Numbered from the stretch's first letter, positions 43,033 to 53,657 are shown. The stretch is DNA of 64,000 nt from Paenibacillus tyrphae (GCF_027925525.1 NZ_BSDJ01000018.1:1-64000), one strand, 5' to 3'. Notes: a model not told the origin generated them from the letters alone. A program made the numbers and translations.

Positions 43033-43497
43033 ATGAACGCAACTGTATCTTTAGGAATTTCCGTATTGATCTTTCTTCTCATTATTCGCGGGCAATTCCG
43101 GGGCATGAGCACCCCCATCAAGAAGTCGGGGATTTCCTTATTGCTGCCGATTTTATACATCTCGACCTCGTTATTTCAATTAATGGACCCGAATCTGCAT
43201 CTGCAGTCAGGCCAGGTTCTCATCGCGCTGCTCATCGGTCTGGTCATTTCCGTTCCGCTTATTATGACGACGAATTTTGAAGTCCGAGAGAACGGATCGG
43301 CGTTTATCAAGCGCAATAAAATCGTGTTTGTCATCCTGATCGTCGTCTTTGCGCTTCGGTTCGTGTTTGTTGGCACGGTTAAGGTTATCGATCCGAGCAC
43401 GCTGGGCTTTTTGTGCAACTTGGTCACCTTCGGTTATGTGGCTTGCTGGAGAGTCGTAAGCTTCATCAAATTCCGCAATGTGCTCAAATTGGCTTAG
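43033..43497 (+). CDS. CcdC-like (DUF1453) membrane protein
   Basis: A 154-residue protein with about four hydrophobic segments. RGQFRGMSTPIKKSGISLLL and VRENGSAFIKRNKIVFVIL resemble the CcdC family of bacilli, linked to cytochrome c biogenesis in name only. AAGGAG lies 10 bases before ATG 43033, behind a TTGACA promoter. Ends 3 bases from the convergent yesN-like gene. Confidence 0.8.
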   Translation: MNATVSLGISVLIFLLIIRGQFRGMSTPIKKSGISLLLPILYISTSLFQLMDPNLHLQSGQVLIALLIGLVISVPLIMTTNFEVRENGSAFIKRNKIVFVILIVVFALRFVFVGTVKVIDPSTLGFLCNLVTFGYVACWRVVSFIKFRNVLKLA

Positions 43498-43500
43498 CCG

Positions 43501-45099
43501 TCACCGGATCTTCTCCCGGTACTGTCCCGGAGTTATCCCCTTGATGGACTTGAACATTTTGGTAAAATACTGCACGTCCTCATACCCGACCCGGCGCGAG
43601 ATTTCATAAATCTTCAGCGTCGGGTCGCTCATCAATTCCGCCGCTTTATTGACCCTGAACTCCATCAAATATTTCGTATACGAAACGCCAAGCTCCTCTT
43701 TGAAAATTTTGCTGAAGTACGACGCATTCAAGTAAAAGCGCTCGGCCACCGCGTTCAGATTCAGCTCCTCCGGGTAGTGAAGCTCCATATATTCCAACGC
43801 TTTATCGATCACCTTGCGCCTCCTTTTGCTCTGCGAATGCTCCAGAAAGTCGATGATTTTCGTGATGGTATCGCCGAGCAGCCCATGAATTTCGTCCGTC
43901 GATTGCGACTGCTGCAGCAGCTCGAAAAAATGCAGGCTGAAATTCGAAAAGTCTTTCCCCGCCCAACTGCTCTCCACAGTGGTCCTGACGATCGAATTGA
44001 CGATATCGATATAAATAAACTTCAAATCGATCGGGCGGATGTTCCCGTTCTCCCGCACGATCTGATCCAGACTCGCCAAGGCTGCGGCCTTGTTCCCTAC
44101 CCGGATATGGTTGATCAGCGCTTCCGTATCATAGAGCCGGTATCCTCCCGTTTTGTGCGGTCCGGCCGCGCTCTTCGTCTCCTTGCTCCGCCCCGTGTCC
44201 AAATAGCCGTGGAGCAGCATCTGCTTCGCCTGCCGGTAGGAGGCGGAAACGTCGAGCAGGTCTCCGACCGCCCCGCCTAAGCCGATGATGATGGTGCTGC
44301 CGATGATTTTATGAACGATTTTGCGGATATCTTCGAACATCGTCAGACAGGCGCGGGCTAGCTCGTCATCCTCCTTGAAGGAGGAAACGATGCACACCAC
44401 CTCGTCCGCATGGACGAAGACGATCTCGTTCTCGCACACGTTCGGCAAAAAATCTTGCAGCAAATTGCGCAGCACGAACTGGGTAAAATTCGCTTCCGGC
44501 TTATTTTCCGTCGGAAACGCTTGCGGCTCCGGCACCTGAAGTACCAAACACGCATGGCGAAGCCCCTTGTTCTTCAACCCGAAATCGTTCAGCGCCTCGC
44601 GCAATTTTGGCTCGTCGGGCTTGTGTCCCATAATTAATTTCGAAAAAAGCATTTCCTTTAATAAAGGCAGCCGCTTGTTGACCTGATCGTCGGCTTTTTT
44701 CAGCAAAGCTTCCTTTCGCCGATCCGTCTCGATCTGCTCCAGGCAACGCGCGACCACGTCAAGCAGATCGTCGTCCTCCACCGGCTTCAGAATATAATCG
44801 GAAGCGCCCAGGGAAAGCGCCTTCTTGGCGTACTCAAAATCGCTGAATCCGCTGATGATGACCACTTTGGCGGCAAGCCGCTGCTCCTTGATCCGCTCGA
44901 TCAATTCCAGCCCGTCCATGCGGGGCATGCGGATATCGGTCAGAATGAGATCCGGCTGCACTTCCCCGGCAAGGGCAAGCGCTTCTTCGCCGCAGGTCGC
45001 TTCATGCACGAAGCCGATGTCCAATTTGCCCCAATCGATCGTATGCACGAGCCGTTCGCGAATCCATGCTTCGTCATCGACTACGATCATGCGGTACAT
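43501..45099 (-). CDS. YesN-like response regulator with AraC output domain
   Basis: A 532-residue protein: receiver domain (about 1-120; phosphorylated Asp in DLILTDIRMPRMDGLELIER), a central region (about 125-420) and two AraC helix-turn-helices at the C-terminus (about 430-530; LNAVAERFYLNASYFSKIF and EISRRVGYEDVQYFTKMFK). ATG 45099 overlaps the kinase gene by 26 bases. It should activate the sugar transporter operon or linked glycosidase genes when phosphorylated by the YesM-like kinase. Confidence 0.93.
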   Translation of the reverse strand: MYRMIVVDDEAWIRERLVHTIDWGKLDIGFVHEATCGEEALALAGEVQPDLILTDIRMPRMDGLELIERIKEQRLAAKVVIISGFSDFEYAKKALSLGASDYILKPVEDDDLLDVVARCLEQIETDRRKEALLKKADDQVNKRLPLLKEMLFSKLIMGHKPDEPKLREALNDFGLKNKGLRHACLVLQVPEPQAFPTENKPEANFTQFVLRNLLQDFLPNVCENEIVFVHADEVVCIVSSFKEDDELARACLTMFEDIRKIVHKIIGSTIIIGLGGAVGDLLDVSASYRQAKQMLLHGYLDTGRSKETKSAAGPHKTGGYRLYDTEALINHIRVGNKAAALASLDQIVRENGNIRPIDLKFIYIDIVNSIVRTTVESSWAGKDFSNFSLHFFELLQQSQSTDEIHGLLGDTITKIIDFLEHSQSKRRRKVIDKALEYMELHYPEELNLNAVAERFYLNASYFSKIFKEELGVSYTKYLMEFRVNKAAELMSDPTLKIYEISRRVGYEDVQYFTKMFKSIKGITPGQYREKIR

Positions 45100-46924
45100 C
45101 CGAATCTCCCCTCTCCATCGTAATGACAGGCAGCTTGACGGTCACGCGGGTGCCTTGCCCGTAGACGCTTTCCAGCGTAACGCCGTAGGCCATCCCGTAT
45201 TTTAAACGAATTTGCCGGTTCAGGTTGCGCAGCGCGAAGCCGGAAGATTCCCCCGGATTGTTCCCGTCAAGCATGCTTTGCAGCTTCTCCAAAGCGGCAG
45301 GCTCGATGCCGATGCCGTCATCCTCCACGTACAGGAACAAGGCATGCGATTGCGTTACAGCGGAGATGGTCAGACGGCCCCCGCCCTTGCGCCGTTCGAG
45401 CCCGTGGTAGACGGCATTTTCCACAATGGGCTGCAGCAGCAGCTTTGGCACCTGGCAAGCGTACAGCTCCTCGGGAATATCCAAGCCAAAATTAATCGCG
45501 CCTTTATACCGGATATTGAGGATCGTCAAGTAGTTGATCACGAGCTGCACGGCTTCCTTCAGCGTCACAACCTCTTTGCCCGAGCTCAGGCTGATTCTGA
45601 AAAATTTGGACAGCGCGGCAACCATCTGCGAGATCTCGTCCACTTTTTTGATCCTGGCGATACTGTAGATCGAATCGAGCGTGTTGTATAAAAAATGCGG
45701 ATTGATCTGCGCCTGCAGCAGCTTGATTTCCGCTTCCTGATTTAAAATTTTTTCATTCTCCAAATCCCGGATCAAGACGTTCAGCTCGTCGACCATATCG
45801 TTAAACCCTTGATACACCCGCTTGTATTCGTCCCCGCGGTTATCCTTGATCTTGAAATCAAGCCTGCGGTTCTCGATTTTTTGCATGGCCAGGACCAATT
45901 TCTCCAAAGGCTTGTAAAAGAAGCGGGACAGCAGCAGTGTAATACCGAAGATCAAAATTCCGGTTACCGAGATGACGATCAGCATAAATTTTTGCATTTC
46001 ATTGACTTTCCCCAAAATCTCCGAAGCCGGAATCACAACCACATAGCTCCAATTGGTGTAGTCCGAAACGGAATAAACGGCAAACTTCTCCTCGCCCTGC
46101 ACGGTGATAAAGAAGCTGCCGCTCTTGCTTTTCATGTTTTGGATCGTATCGCTCATATAGGAATAATCCGCGGTCCTGGTGCCGACGAGCCGGCTGTCCG
46201 GGCACGCCACCACCGTGGAGCTTTGGTCCAGCACGACGAACTCGCCGGGGATGCCGCGCTGAATTTTTTTATAATAATCGCGGATAAAGCTCTCGTTGAC
46301 ATTCGCCGCCAATACCGCGATATCGTGGCCGCCCTCGTCAGTCAACGCCGTCGTAAACGAGATCTGCTTCGCGGTTTCGAGCCGCGTTTCGATGCCGTTC
46401 AACGAATCGTAATTGACCGGTGCGGACACGAACCAACGGTCCTTCCATTGCCCGCTCTTCGCTTGCTGCACAAAATCGACATGGTCCACGTTGATGTCCT
46501 CGTAATAGGTCGACTTGGAGTCCATGATCGTATTTTGTTTCACCAAGTACAAGTAGAACGAGTCGATGCCCTCCAATATATTCATCACTTTAATCCGTGT
46601 AATGAAAAAGCTCAGCAGATCCATGATGCCGTTATATTTTTCGTTTTTCTCTTCCGGCTTCAGTGGTTCGCCGCGCTTGGCGATGGCGATCAGCCGGTTT
46701 TCGGTCAGCAGCATCTTGCTCATACCCGCCACGTTTTCCAGCGCGGAATCGATATTGGTCACGGCAAATTCGATGCTGCTGATGACGACTTTGGAGGTCT
46801 GGTCCGTGATGGCCTGCTCCGACCATTTGAACAGAATGGTGCTGACCAGAATCATCGGAATGAGAATGACGATAAACATGATCACGAACATTTTCAAGCG
46901 AAAGCTCATATTTCGAAGGGCCAT
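45074..46924 (-). CDS. YesM-like sensor histidine kinase
   Basis: A 616-residue membrane kinase: first span about 11-33, extracellular dCache-like sensor (about 35-300), second span (about 305-330), HAMP, a His_kinase region with LLQAQINPHFLYNTLDSI (phospho-His) and an ATPase domain with the N-box QPIVENAVYHGLE and GIGI. AAAGG lies before the ATG. It follows the permease gene and pairs with the YesN-like regulator. It probably senses an extracellular oligosaccharide, perhaps through the binding protein. Confidence 0.93.
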   Translation of the reverse strand: MALRNMSFRLKMFVIMFIVILIPMILVSTILFKWSEQAITDQTSKVVISSIEFAVTNIDSALENVAGMSKMLLTENRLIAIAKRGEPLKPEEKNEKYNGIMDLLSFFITRIKVMNILEGIDSFYLYLVKQNTIMDSKSTYYEDINVDHVDFVQQAKSGQWKDRWFVSAPVNYDSLNGIETRLETAKQISFTTALTDEGGHDIAVLAANVNESFIRDYYKKIQRGIPGEFVVLDQSSTVVACPDSRLVGTRTADYSYMSDTIQNMKSKSGSFFITVQGEEKFAVYSVSDYTNWSYVVVIPASEILGKVNEMQKFMLIVISVTGILIFGITLLLSRFFYKPLEKLVLAMQKIENRRLDFKIKDNRGDEYKRVYQGFNDMVDELNVLIRDLENEKILNQEAEIKLLQAQINPHFLYNTLDSIYSIARIKKVDEISQMVAALSKFFRISLSSGKEVVTLKEAVQLVINYLTILNIRYKGAINFGLDIPEELYACQVPKLLLQPIVENAVYHGLERRKGGGRLTISAVTQSHALFLYVEDDGIGIEPAALEKLQSMLDGNNPGESSGFALRNLNRQIRLKYGMAYGVTLESVYGQGTRVTVKLPVITMERGDSDVPHDRSR

Positions 46925-46986
46925 GGTGTCTTCGTCCTTTATTCATCGTTCGTATCCACATTATACCGCGGCGATTCCGTTTGCGC

Positions 46987-47991
46987 TTACCCCTTTTTCT
47001 TCATGTATTGAATCGAGGCGATGAGGACAGCGACCAAAATCAGCAGCCCGCGCACGATATACTGCACATATTCGTTCACGTTGAGCAGCGTCATGGCATT
47101 GATCAGCACCCCGAGGAAAATAAGGCCGATAAACGTTCCCCGTACTTTCCCGATCCCGCCCATTAAGCTGGTGCCGCCGATAATGACGGAAGAAATCGCC
47201 ATCATTTCCCATCCTTTCCCGAAGGAAAACGAGCCGGACATGACTTGGGAGGACACGAGGACGCCGCTGAGCGCCGAACACAGCTGCACCACGACCATGC
47301 AAATGATTTTCACCCGCGACACATGAATGCCCGACAGCCGCGCCGATTCCGGATTGCCGCCCACGGCGTAGACCGAGCGTCCGAATTTCGTATAGTTCAT
47401 CACGATATATACGACGGCGAAGACGAGCAGCAGCAGGATGGCCGGAATCGGAACGGACAAAAATTCGCCCGAGCCCAGCTCGTTGTACCACGAGGGCAGC
47501 GTCGTCACGGGGAAGCCTTTGGAGACGACCGCCGCCAGCCCGTAAAAGACGTTCAGCATCGCCAGCGTGACAATAAAGGACGGCATTTTATACCTGGTCA
47601 TAATCCATCCGTTGAACAGCCCGATCAGCCCCGCTACGACAAAAGACAGCACGATGCCGACGACGACCGCCTGCTCCATCGGCATGATGCCCGAGCTGCT
47701 GAGCCACCCGGTTGTAAGACCGATGATGACCCCCGTAAGAGCGACGGTCGAGCCGATGGACAAGTCGATCTCCCCGGCGATAATGACCATCGTCATTCCG
47801 AAAGCGATACAGCCCTGCAGCGCGATGTTGCGAAGAATGTTCAGCAGGTTCTCCGACGTCAAAAAGCCGGGAGACGCGAAGGTCATGGCGATCACGATCA
47901 CAAGCAACATAAGTTCGAGCACATATTTGTTCAAGCCTTTGCGGATGTCGATACGGGAACCTTTGTTTAATTCCAGCGTTGTCGATTTCAT
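46987..47991 (-). CDS. Sugar ABC transporter permease, RbsC type
   Basis: A 334-residue permease with about 9-10 spans and the BPD_transp_2 motif (GEIDLSIGSTVALTG, GGNPESARLSGIHV). ATG 47991 overlaps the ATPase stop in ATGA, and GGGAGGAG is upstream. Third gene of the binding protein-ATPase-permease operon. It imports a monosaccharide; the identity is not determined. Confidence 0.93.
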   Translation of the reverse strand: MKSTTLELNKGSRIDIRKGLNKYVLELMLLVIVIAMTFASPGFLTSENLLNILRNIALQGCIAFGMTMVIIAGEIDLSIGSTVALTGVIIGLTTGWLSSSGIMPMEQAVVVGIVLSFVVAGLIGLFNGWIMTRYKMPSFIVTLAMLNVFYGLAAVVSKGFPVTTLPSWYNELGSGEFLSVPIPAILLLLVFAVVYIVMNYTKFGRSVYAVGGNPESARLSGIHVSRVKIICMVVVQLCSALSGVLVSSQVMSGSFSFGKGWEMMAISSVIIGGTSLMGGIGKVRGTFIGLIFLGVLINAMTLLNVNEYVQYIVRGLLILVAVLIASIQYMKKKG

Positions 47992-49475
47992 GCGGTTTCT
48001 CCTCCCATACTTAACGCGTACAGCTCGTCGATCTTCAGTTCCTCGGGGACGTATTCCCCTTCGATGCGTCCGTCCCGCAGTATCAAAATCCGATGGCACA
48101 CCTCAAGCAGCTCCTCCAGCTCGGAGGAAACCATAATGCTCGATATGCCCTTGCGCGACTGCTGCCAGATGACCTGAAAAATCTGCTGCTTGGCGTTCAC
48201 GTCGATCCCGCGCGTCGGCTCGTCGAAAAACATAATCCTCGGGTCCGTATTCAGCCAGTTGCCGACTACGACCTTCTGCTGGTTGCCGCCGGACAACGAA
48301 GACACCGGATGCTCGACATCGGCTGCTTTGATCTGCAGCTCTTCCATCTGACGACGCACGAATTCGGCCTCCGTTTTCTTGCGAATCATCGGGCCCTTCG
48401 CGATCCGGTCAAGGCTCGCCACACACAGATTGTCGCGGATCGAAGCGAGCTGGATCAGACCTTCGTGCTTCCGGTCCTCCGGCGTTAGGGCCAAGCCGGC
48501 CTTCTTCATCCTCGCGGGAGTCGGCGAATCGATCCGCTGCCCGCAGCAATAAATTTCGCCGCTGTCGAGCGGGTCGGCGCCGAAGATCGATTTCAGCAGC
48601 TCGGTGCGCCCGGAGCCCAGCATGCCGGCGATGCCGAGAATTTCTCCTTTTTTCAGCTGGAAGGAAATGTCGCGGAATTTGTTTTCTCGCGTCAGCCCTT
48701 TGACCTCCAGCACCACCTCGTCGGTCACACGCAGATCTTCCGGACGCGTCCGGATCTCCACGTCGCCGAACATCATATGGATCAGCTCTTTCCGGGTGAG
48801 ACCGGCCATCGGAGCCGTGCCGATAAAATGCCCTTCGCGCAGGACGGTGCACGTATCCGCAATCTCCCACAGCTCATGGAGACGGTGCGAGACGTAAATG
48901 ATGATGACGTCTTTTTTCTTCAGCTCGCGGATCATGTTGAACAACGAATCAATCTCGTTTTTGGCCAAAGCCGAGGTCGGCTCGTCCAGTTGAAGCACCT
49001 TCGGCTTGAACGTCAGCGCTTTCACAATCTCGATCATTTGCGCCTGCCCGACGCTCAAATTCGCCACCAGTTCGTCCGCAGCGATATCGATGTTGTATTC
49101 GTTCAGCAGCTCGCGGGTCATGCTGTAGGCTTTGTTCCAATCGATAAACGGACCTTTCATCGGCAGGCGTCCCAGGAAAATATTTTCCGCCACCGTCATG
49201 CCGGGGACGAGACTGAGCTCTTGATAAACGGTGGCGACGCCTTGGGCGAACGCGTCACCGGGATCTTTGAAGCGCAGCACTGTTCCGTCCAGCACAACTT
49301 CTCCTTGCGTCGGCTGAACAGCGCCGGAAAAAATTTTGAGCAAGGTCGACTTGCCGGACCCGTTCTTGCCGAGCAGCGCGTGCACCTTGCCGCTCTCAAA
49401 CGACACCGTCACCTGATCCAAGGCGACCGTGCCGGGGTAATGCTTCGTAATGCTGCGGGTTTCCAATACGCTCAT
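47988..49475 (-). CDS. Sugar ABC transporter ATPase, RbsA/MglA type
   Basis: A 495-residue protein with two fused nucleotide-binding domains, as usual for ribose/galactose-type importers. Domain 1 has LLGKNGSGKSTLLKI and LQLDEPTSAL; domain 2 has the altered Walker A-like GMLGSGRTELL and LSGGNQQKVVVGNWL and MFFDEPTRGIDV. GGGAAGG before ATG 49475. Works with the permease it overlaps by 4 bases. Confidence 0.94.
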   Translation of the reverse strand: MSVLETRSITKHYPGTVALDQVTVSFESGKVHALLGKNGSGKSTLLKIFSGAVQPTQGEVVLDGTVLRFKDPGDAFAQGVATVYQELSLVPGMTVAENIFLGRLPMKGPFIDWNKAYSMTRELLNEYNIDIAADELVANLSVGQAQMIEIVKALTFKPKVLQLDEPTSALAKNEIDSLFNMIRELKKKDVIIIYVSHRLHELWEIADTCTVLREGHFIGTAPMAGLTRKELIHMMFGDVEIRTRPEDLRVTDEVVLEVKGLTRENKFRDISFQLKKGEILGIAGMLGSGRTELLKSIFGADPLDSGEIYCCGQRIDSPTPARMKKAGLALTPEDRKHEGLIQLASIRDNLCVASLDRIAKGPMIRKKTEAEFVRRQMEELQIKAADVEHPVSSLSGGNQQKVVVGNWLNTDPRIMFFDEPTRGIDVNAKQQIFQVIWQQSRKGISSIMVSSELEELLEVCHRILILRDGRIEGEYVPEELKIDELYALSMGGETA

Positions 49476-49566
49476 ATACCTTCCCTCGCCATCTCTTCTG
49501 GGCTTTTATCTGCCATCCGAGCTGCCGCAGCAGCCCCTCCGTCTCCCGATGCGGTGAATAGTCATA

Positions 49567-50625
49567 TTACTTGCTCTTGCTCATTTTGGCATTCAAATCC
49601 GCTTCGAACTTGGCGAGGCCTTCGGGATTGGATCGGCTCAGCAAAATCCCGTCGACGCTCGTCGTCTTCCCTTTGTTCGCGCTTACATCTTCGCCCTTCA
49701 AGCCCTTGATCAGCAGCTCCATCGCTTTATATCCCATGCTGTACGGATCTTGACCCGCAATCGCCTGCAAAATATTGTCTTTCTCCTTCAACATCGCGAT
49801 CAACTGATAGCTCGCATCGGTGCCGAACACATACACCTTGCCCGATTTGCCCGCATTCTTCACCGCCATCGCCGCTCCGATCGTGCCGCCCTCGTTAGCC
49901 GCCCAGATGACGTTCACGTCCGGGTGAGCCGTCAAAATATCGCCGACGACGGAGACGGCCTTATCCTGCAACCATGCGTCTTGATCGGCCACAACCTGCA
50001 CATCGGGGTTTACTTTTTTCACTTCTTCCAAAAAGCCGTTGACCCGGTCGGTACTTTGCTGCGGGAGCTGGGACTTGTATTGCAGCACGGCGATTTTCGC
50101 TTTACCTCCCAGCTTTTCCTGGATGAAGCGGGCCGCTTCTTTCCCGGTCACTTGGCCGATATTTTTATTGTCCGACGTATAGCCGCCGACGATGAACGGC
50201 GCGTTGGTCAAGGAAATGTTCGTGACGGAAACCTTCACGCCCTTGTCGTCGGCCCGTTTCAGCGCAGCCACCGAAGAATCCTGATTGAGCGGCGCTATGG
50301 CGATCCCGTCCAGCTTTTGCCCGATATACGTGTTGATCAGCTCGGTTTCTTTGCCCTGATCGTTCCCGGTATTTCCCGTCAAAATTTTGACGCCGGACGC
50401 ATTCGCCGCATCCTGATAGCCGAGCGACAGCAACTTCATAAACTGGTCTTCCTGAAAGACGACGCCGGCAACAACGAGATTCGCTTTTTTCTCTTCTTTT
50501 TGGGCCGCGGTTTTCTCTTCTTTTTTCCCGGAATCGCTCGCCGCCGGCGTCTGCCCGCAAGCCGCTAACGAGAGAGCCAACGTAAGCAATGCCATGGAAA
50601 CCAGACCTTTTTTCAATCTTTTCAT
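49567..50625 (-). CDS. Sugar-binding lipoprotein, RbsB type
   Basis: A 352-residue periplasmic-binding-protein family lipoprotein (type 1 fold). The signal ends in LALSLAACGQ. The sugar-binding domain has LDGIAIAPLNQDS, DVNVIWAANEGGTIGAA and a C-terminal MGYKAMELLIKGLKG. ATG 50625 follows AGGGG by 8 bases. First gene of the operon that runs on to the YesM/YesN pair, which suggests that the sugar taken up is also the signal. Confidence 0.92.
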   Translation of the reverse strand: MKRLKKGLVSMALLTLALSLAACGQTPAASDSGKKEEKTAAQKEEKKANLVVAGVVFQEDQFMKLLSLGYQDAANASGVKILTGNTGNDQGKETELINTYIGQKLDGIAIAPLNQDSSVAALKRADDKGVKVSVTNISLTNAPFIVGGYTSDNKNIGQVTGKEAARFIQEKLGGKAKIAVLQYKSQLPQQSTDRVNGFLEEVKKVNPDVQVVADQDAWLQDKAVSVVGDILTAHPDVNVIWAANEGGTIGAAMAVKNAGKSGKVYVFGTDASYQLIAMLKEKDNILQAIAGQDPYSMGYKAMELLIKGLKGEDVSANKGKTTSVDGILLSRSNPEGLAKFEADLNAKMSKSK

Positions 50626-50658
50626 ATTCAGCACCCCTGACTTTATTGTGGATTTATT

Positions 50659-50682
50659 CCTGCGGTGCATGCGGTCCGCAGG
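50659..50682 (-). promoter_or_regulatory. Hairpin in the leader of the sugar transporter operon
   Basis: CCTGCGG / CCGCAGG arms with a 10-base loop, about 35 bases before the binding-protein start. It could be an operator for the YesN-like regulator or a leader structure. Confidence 0.35.
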
Positions 50683-50874
50683 ACCGAAACCGGCTTTGCC
50701 AAGGCCGTCCGGCTTCTGTTTTTATTCTAAAATGGACGAAGAAAGCCAACAACAAGACTGTTTTTTTATTTGTTGTATTATTTTTGTTTCTTTGGAGATT
50801 CATCACCCGGCACGGTGACCAAACGGGCAGGCCGCTCATAAAATGCATCATCCAAGCCGCGGGAGATGAAGACT

Positions 50875-51078
50875 GTGAGTAAAGCGAAAACCAAAAAGAA
50901 CGTCCCGGCGTCGTCCATCGACAAAACTAAGTTCAACATGAAGGTGGTGACCTCGGACGTGTGCGCCCGCTGCCGCAAATGCGAGCGCGGACTGCGGTAT
51001 CTCGAGAAAATGTCCCAACCGGGCGCCGTCGGCAACGGGGTACCGTGCATCCTGACCAAAGGCAAGGCTTACGCTTAG
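50875..51078 (+). CDS. Small protein with CxxCxxC motif
   Basis: A 67-residue basic protein. The core SDVCARCRKCERGLRYLEKM has three Cys that could bind zinc, with a fourth in GNGVPCILTKGKAYA. GGGAG lies 9 bases before GTG 50875. It ends in a strong terminator, which supports a real transcript. Its promoter region faces away from the sugar transporter. No family recognised. Confidence 0.65.
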   Translation: MSKAKTKKNVPASSIDKTKFNMKVVTSDVCARCRKCERGLRYLEKMSQPGAVGNGVPCILTKGKAYA

Positions 51079-51119
51079 CGCGATGCCTGTATGACGAATC
51101 GGCACCGGCGAAACGAAAA

Positions 51120-51166
51120 GGGCAAGGGACGTTCCGGCTGTTCCGGAATTCGTCCCTTGCCCTTTT
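51120..51166. terminator. Strong terminator after the small Cys-motif gene
   Basis: GGGCAAGGGACG / CGTCCCTTGCCC, twelve base pairs, followed by TTTT on the plus strand. The fucosidase gene converges from the other side. Confidence 0.9.
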
Positions 51167-51219
51167 AGTATAATAGCTTGCGGTTGACTACCTGTCCGTT
51201 GCTCGTCGGCAGGCTTCTT

Positions 51220-53517
51220 CTATCTCTTCAGCACGTATGTCCGCCCGCCTTCCGCCTCGAACGTGAGCACGCCGTCGCGGACCTCGAACGTCACCGCTTC
51301 GCCGTCCGCCACCACGGCCGACACCGCCGTCTGCGTCCGAACCCGGCAGGTGCCGCTGTTTCCGGCGCGAATCGCCGCTTCCGTCAGACGGTGGTCGTCC
51401 CAAGTCAGGCCGACCTCGTAGCCGCCGCGCGCCCGCAGCCCGTAGACGCGGCCCGACGGCCACGCCTTCGGCAACGCCGGCAGCAGCGCCAGCTCGCCTC
51501 CGTGAGACTGCAGCAGCATTTCCGCGATCCCGGCCGTGCCGCCGAAGTTGCCGTCAATCTGGAACGGGGGATGCGCGTCGAACAGGTTCGGGTACGTCGA
51601 TTGGGCGAGCAGCGCCGCTACGTTGTCGTACGCCTTGTCTCCTTCCCCAAGCCGCGCCCAGAAGTTGATAATCCACGCCCGGCTCCAGCCGGTATGCCCT
51701 CCGCCGTGCGCGAGACGTCGCTCCAGCGTCCGCTTGGCCGCTTCCGCCAGCTCCGGCGTGCGGTGAAGGTGAATCATCTCGCCGGGATGCAGCGCGAACA
51801 GCTGCGAGATGTGACGATGGCCCGGATCGGCTTCCTCGTAATCCTCCAGCCACTCCATGATCTGACCATGCCGTCCGATCTCGGGCTTCGGCAGCTTCGC
51901 CATGGCTTCCGCAAGCTGTTGGCGGAACCCCTCGTCCAGACCGAGCACTGCGGCCGCTTCCCGGCACGCCTCGAACAAGGTGAAAGCGATCTGCGAATCC
52001 ATCGCAGGCGCCGTGCATAGATTGCCCGTGACTCCGTTCGGCAGCACAAACTTGTTCTCGGGCGATATCGACGGTCCCGACAACAGCCGTCCTTGCCCGT
52101 CCTCCAGCAAATAGCCCAGCAGGAACTGCGCCGCTTCCTTCATGACCGGATACGCCCGGTCCGCCAAGAAGGACCGGTCAAGCCCGAAGCGGTAGTGCTC
52201 CCACAGATGAAGCGACAGCCAAGCTGCGCCCATCGGCCAGATCGAGGCGCTGACCGGAATGCCCTCCACATGTGTATCGCCCCACAGATTCGTGTTGTGG
52301 TGCGCCATAAAACCGCCGCAGCCATATACCCCCCGCGCCGTGACCCGGCCGCTTTCGCGCATTCTCTCAATCAAATCGAACAACGGCTCGTGGCATTCCT
52401 GTAGATGGCATACTTCCGCAGGCCAATAGTTCATCTGTGTGTTGATATTAATCGTATACTTCGATTCCCAAGGCGGCGTATAGTTATCGTTCCATATGCC
52501 CTGCAGCGTAGCTGCGAGCGAGCCAGGACGCGAACACGACAGCAGCAAATATCGCCCGAATTGGAAAAACGTTTCCACCAGCCCCGGATCGTCCTGCCCC
52601 TCCTTCACGCGCTGTAGCCTTTCATCCGTCGGCAGAAACGCCGCCTGATCCGGCTCCGGCTTCGCCAGCTCCAATCCGACCCGCCGGAAATAGCGGGCGT
52701 AATCTTCCGTATGCGCACGCTTCAACTCTTCGTACGGCAGCGATGCCGCCCTTACTATCTGTTCCAGGCAGACACCCTTCGGATCTTCATGCCGGAACGT
52801 CGTGCCCGCCGCAAGCAGCAGGGTCACCGCATCCGCGCCCTCTACCGAAATAAAGTCACCGATCGGCTTCACGCTGCCGCCCTCGGCAATCGCTTTCAAG
52901 ACCGCGCAGAACTGGACGCCTTCCGAACCGCACTCGCCGTACATGATCATCGTGTCTTCGCCGTATTTTTGGCTGCCCATATCGAACGGCCGGCGCATCA
53001 TATGCGTACTGAACGTGAGGCTTCCCGGCTGGTCCGCCGTCAGTCGGACGGCCAGCACCTGATGGACCGTGCTGCTGAAATATTCCCGGGTATAGCAGAC
53101 GCCGTTCATTTCATAACGGACCTGTACGAGAGCCTGCTCCAGATCGAGCTCCCGCTCGTAGGCTTGCGGCGGCTTATCGTGCCCGAGCATATACAGGAGC
53201 AGATCGCCGAGCGGCTGGTACGGATGCAAATATTTAGGCGCCGACATCAACGCCATCCGGGCCAAATGCTCCGCTTCCTGCTGCTTGCCTTCCATCAGCA
53301 GCCGCCGGATTTCCGGCACGTTCGCCCGCGCGTCGGGATTGTTCGCTTTTTTCGGTCCGCCGTACCAGACGGAATCTTCGTTTAATTGAATTTTATCCTG
53401 CCCCACCGTGCCGAATACCATGCCGCCGAGCCGGCCGCCTCCGATAGGAAGCGCCTCCTCCCACATGCGGGCCGGAGCCGAATACCACAGCGCCAATCGG
53501 CTGGAACGTTCCTTCAT
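51220..53517 (-). CDS. GH95 family alpha-L-fucosidase
   Basis: A 765-residue cytoplasmic enzyme (no signal peptide). N-terminal beta domain with [18 protein letters not shown] and [12 protein letters not shown], then the helical (alpha/alpha)6 barrel with [33 protein letters not shown] and a C-terminal [17 protein letters not shown] segment. These are typical of GH95, which cleaves alpha-1,2-fucosyl (or galactosyl) bonds. GGGAGGG lies before ATG 53517. It is downstream of the LysR gene on the same strand but separated by a terminator. Confidence 0.93.
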   Translation of the reverse strand: MKERSSRLALWYSAPARMWEEALPIGGGRLGGMVFGTVGQDKIQLNEDSVWYGGPKKANNPDARANVPEIRRLLMEGKQQEAEHLARMALMSAPKYLHPYQPLGDLLLYMLGHDKPPQAYERELDLEQALVQVRYEMNGVCYTREYFSSTVHQVLAVRLTADQPGSLTFSTHMMRRPFDMGSQKYGEDTMIMYGECGSEGVQFCAVLKAIAEGGSVKPIGDFISVEGADAVTLLLAAGTTFRHEDPKGVCLEQIVRAASLPYEELKRAHTEDYARYFRRVGLELAKPEPDQAAFLPTDERLQRVKEGQDDPGLVETFFQFGRYLLLSCSRPGSLAATLQGIWNDNYTPPWESKYTININTQMNYWPAEVCHLQECHEPLFDLIERMRESGRVTARGVYGCGGFMAHHNTNLWGDTHVEGIPVSASIWPMGAAWLSLHLWEHYRFGLDRSFLADRAYPVMKEAAQFLLGYLLEDGQGRLLSGPSISPENKFVLPNGVTGNLCTAPAMDSQIAFTLFEACREAAAVLGLDEGFRQQLAEAMAKLPKPEIGRHGQIMEWLEDYEEADPGHRHISQLFALHPGEMIHLHRTPELAEAAKRTLERRLAHGGGHTGWSRAWIINFWARLGEGDKAYDNVAALLAQSTYPNLFDAHPPFQIDGNFGGTAGIAEMLLQSHGGELALLPALPKAWPSGRVYGLRARGGYEVGLTWDDHRLTEAAIRAGNSGTCRVRTQTAVSAVVADGEAVTFEVRDGVLTFEAEGGRTYVLKR

Positions 53518-53608
53518 CCGTCATCCCTCCCCTATATTCTATTTATTGTAGCCGATCGCTCGGCGCGGGGATATGTACTTTCTTACGCTTCATTTGGACA
53601 AAAATAAG

Positions 53609-53640
53609 GTCCGGATCAAGGGAACGCCCGCAATCCGGAC
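53609..53640 (-). terminator. Terminator after the lysR-type gene
   Basis: GTCCGGAT / ATCCGGAC with a 16-base loop; the minus strand continues CTTATTTTTG. Confidence 0.6.
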
Positions 53641-53657
53641 TTTCGCACGGCATGATG

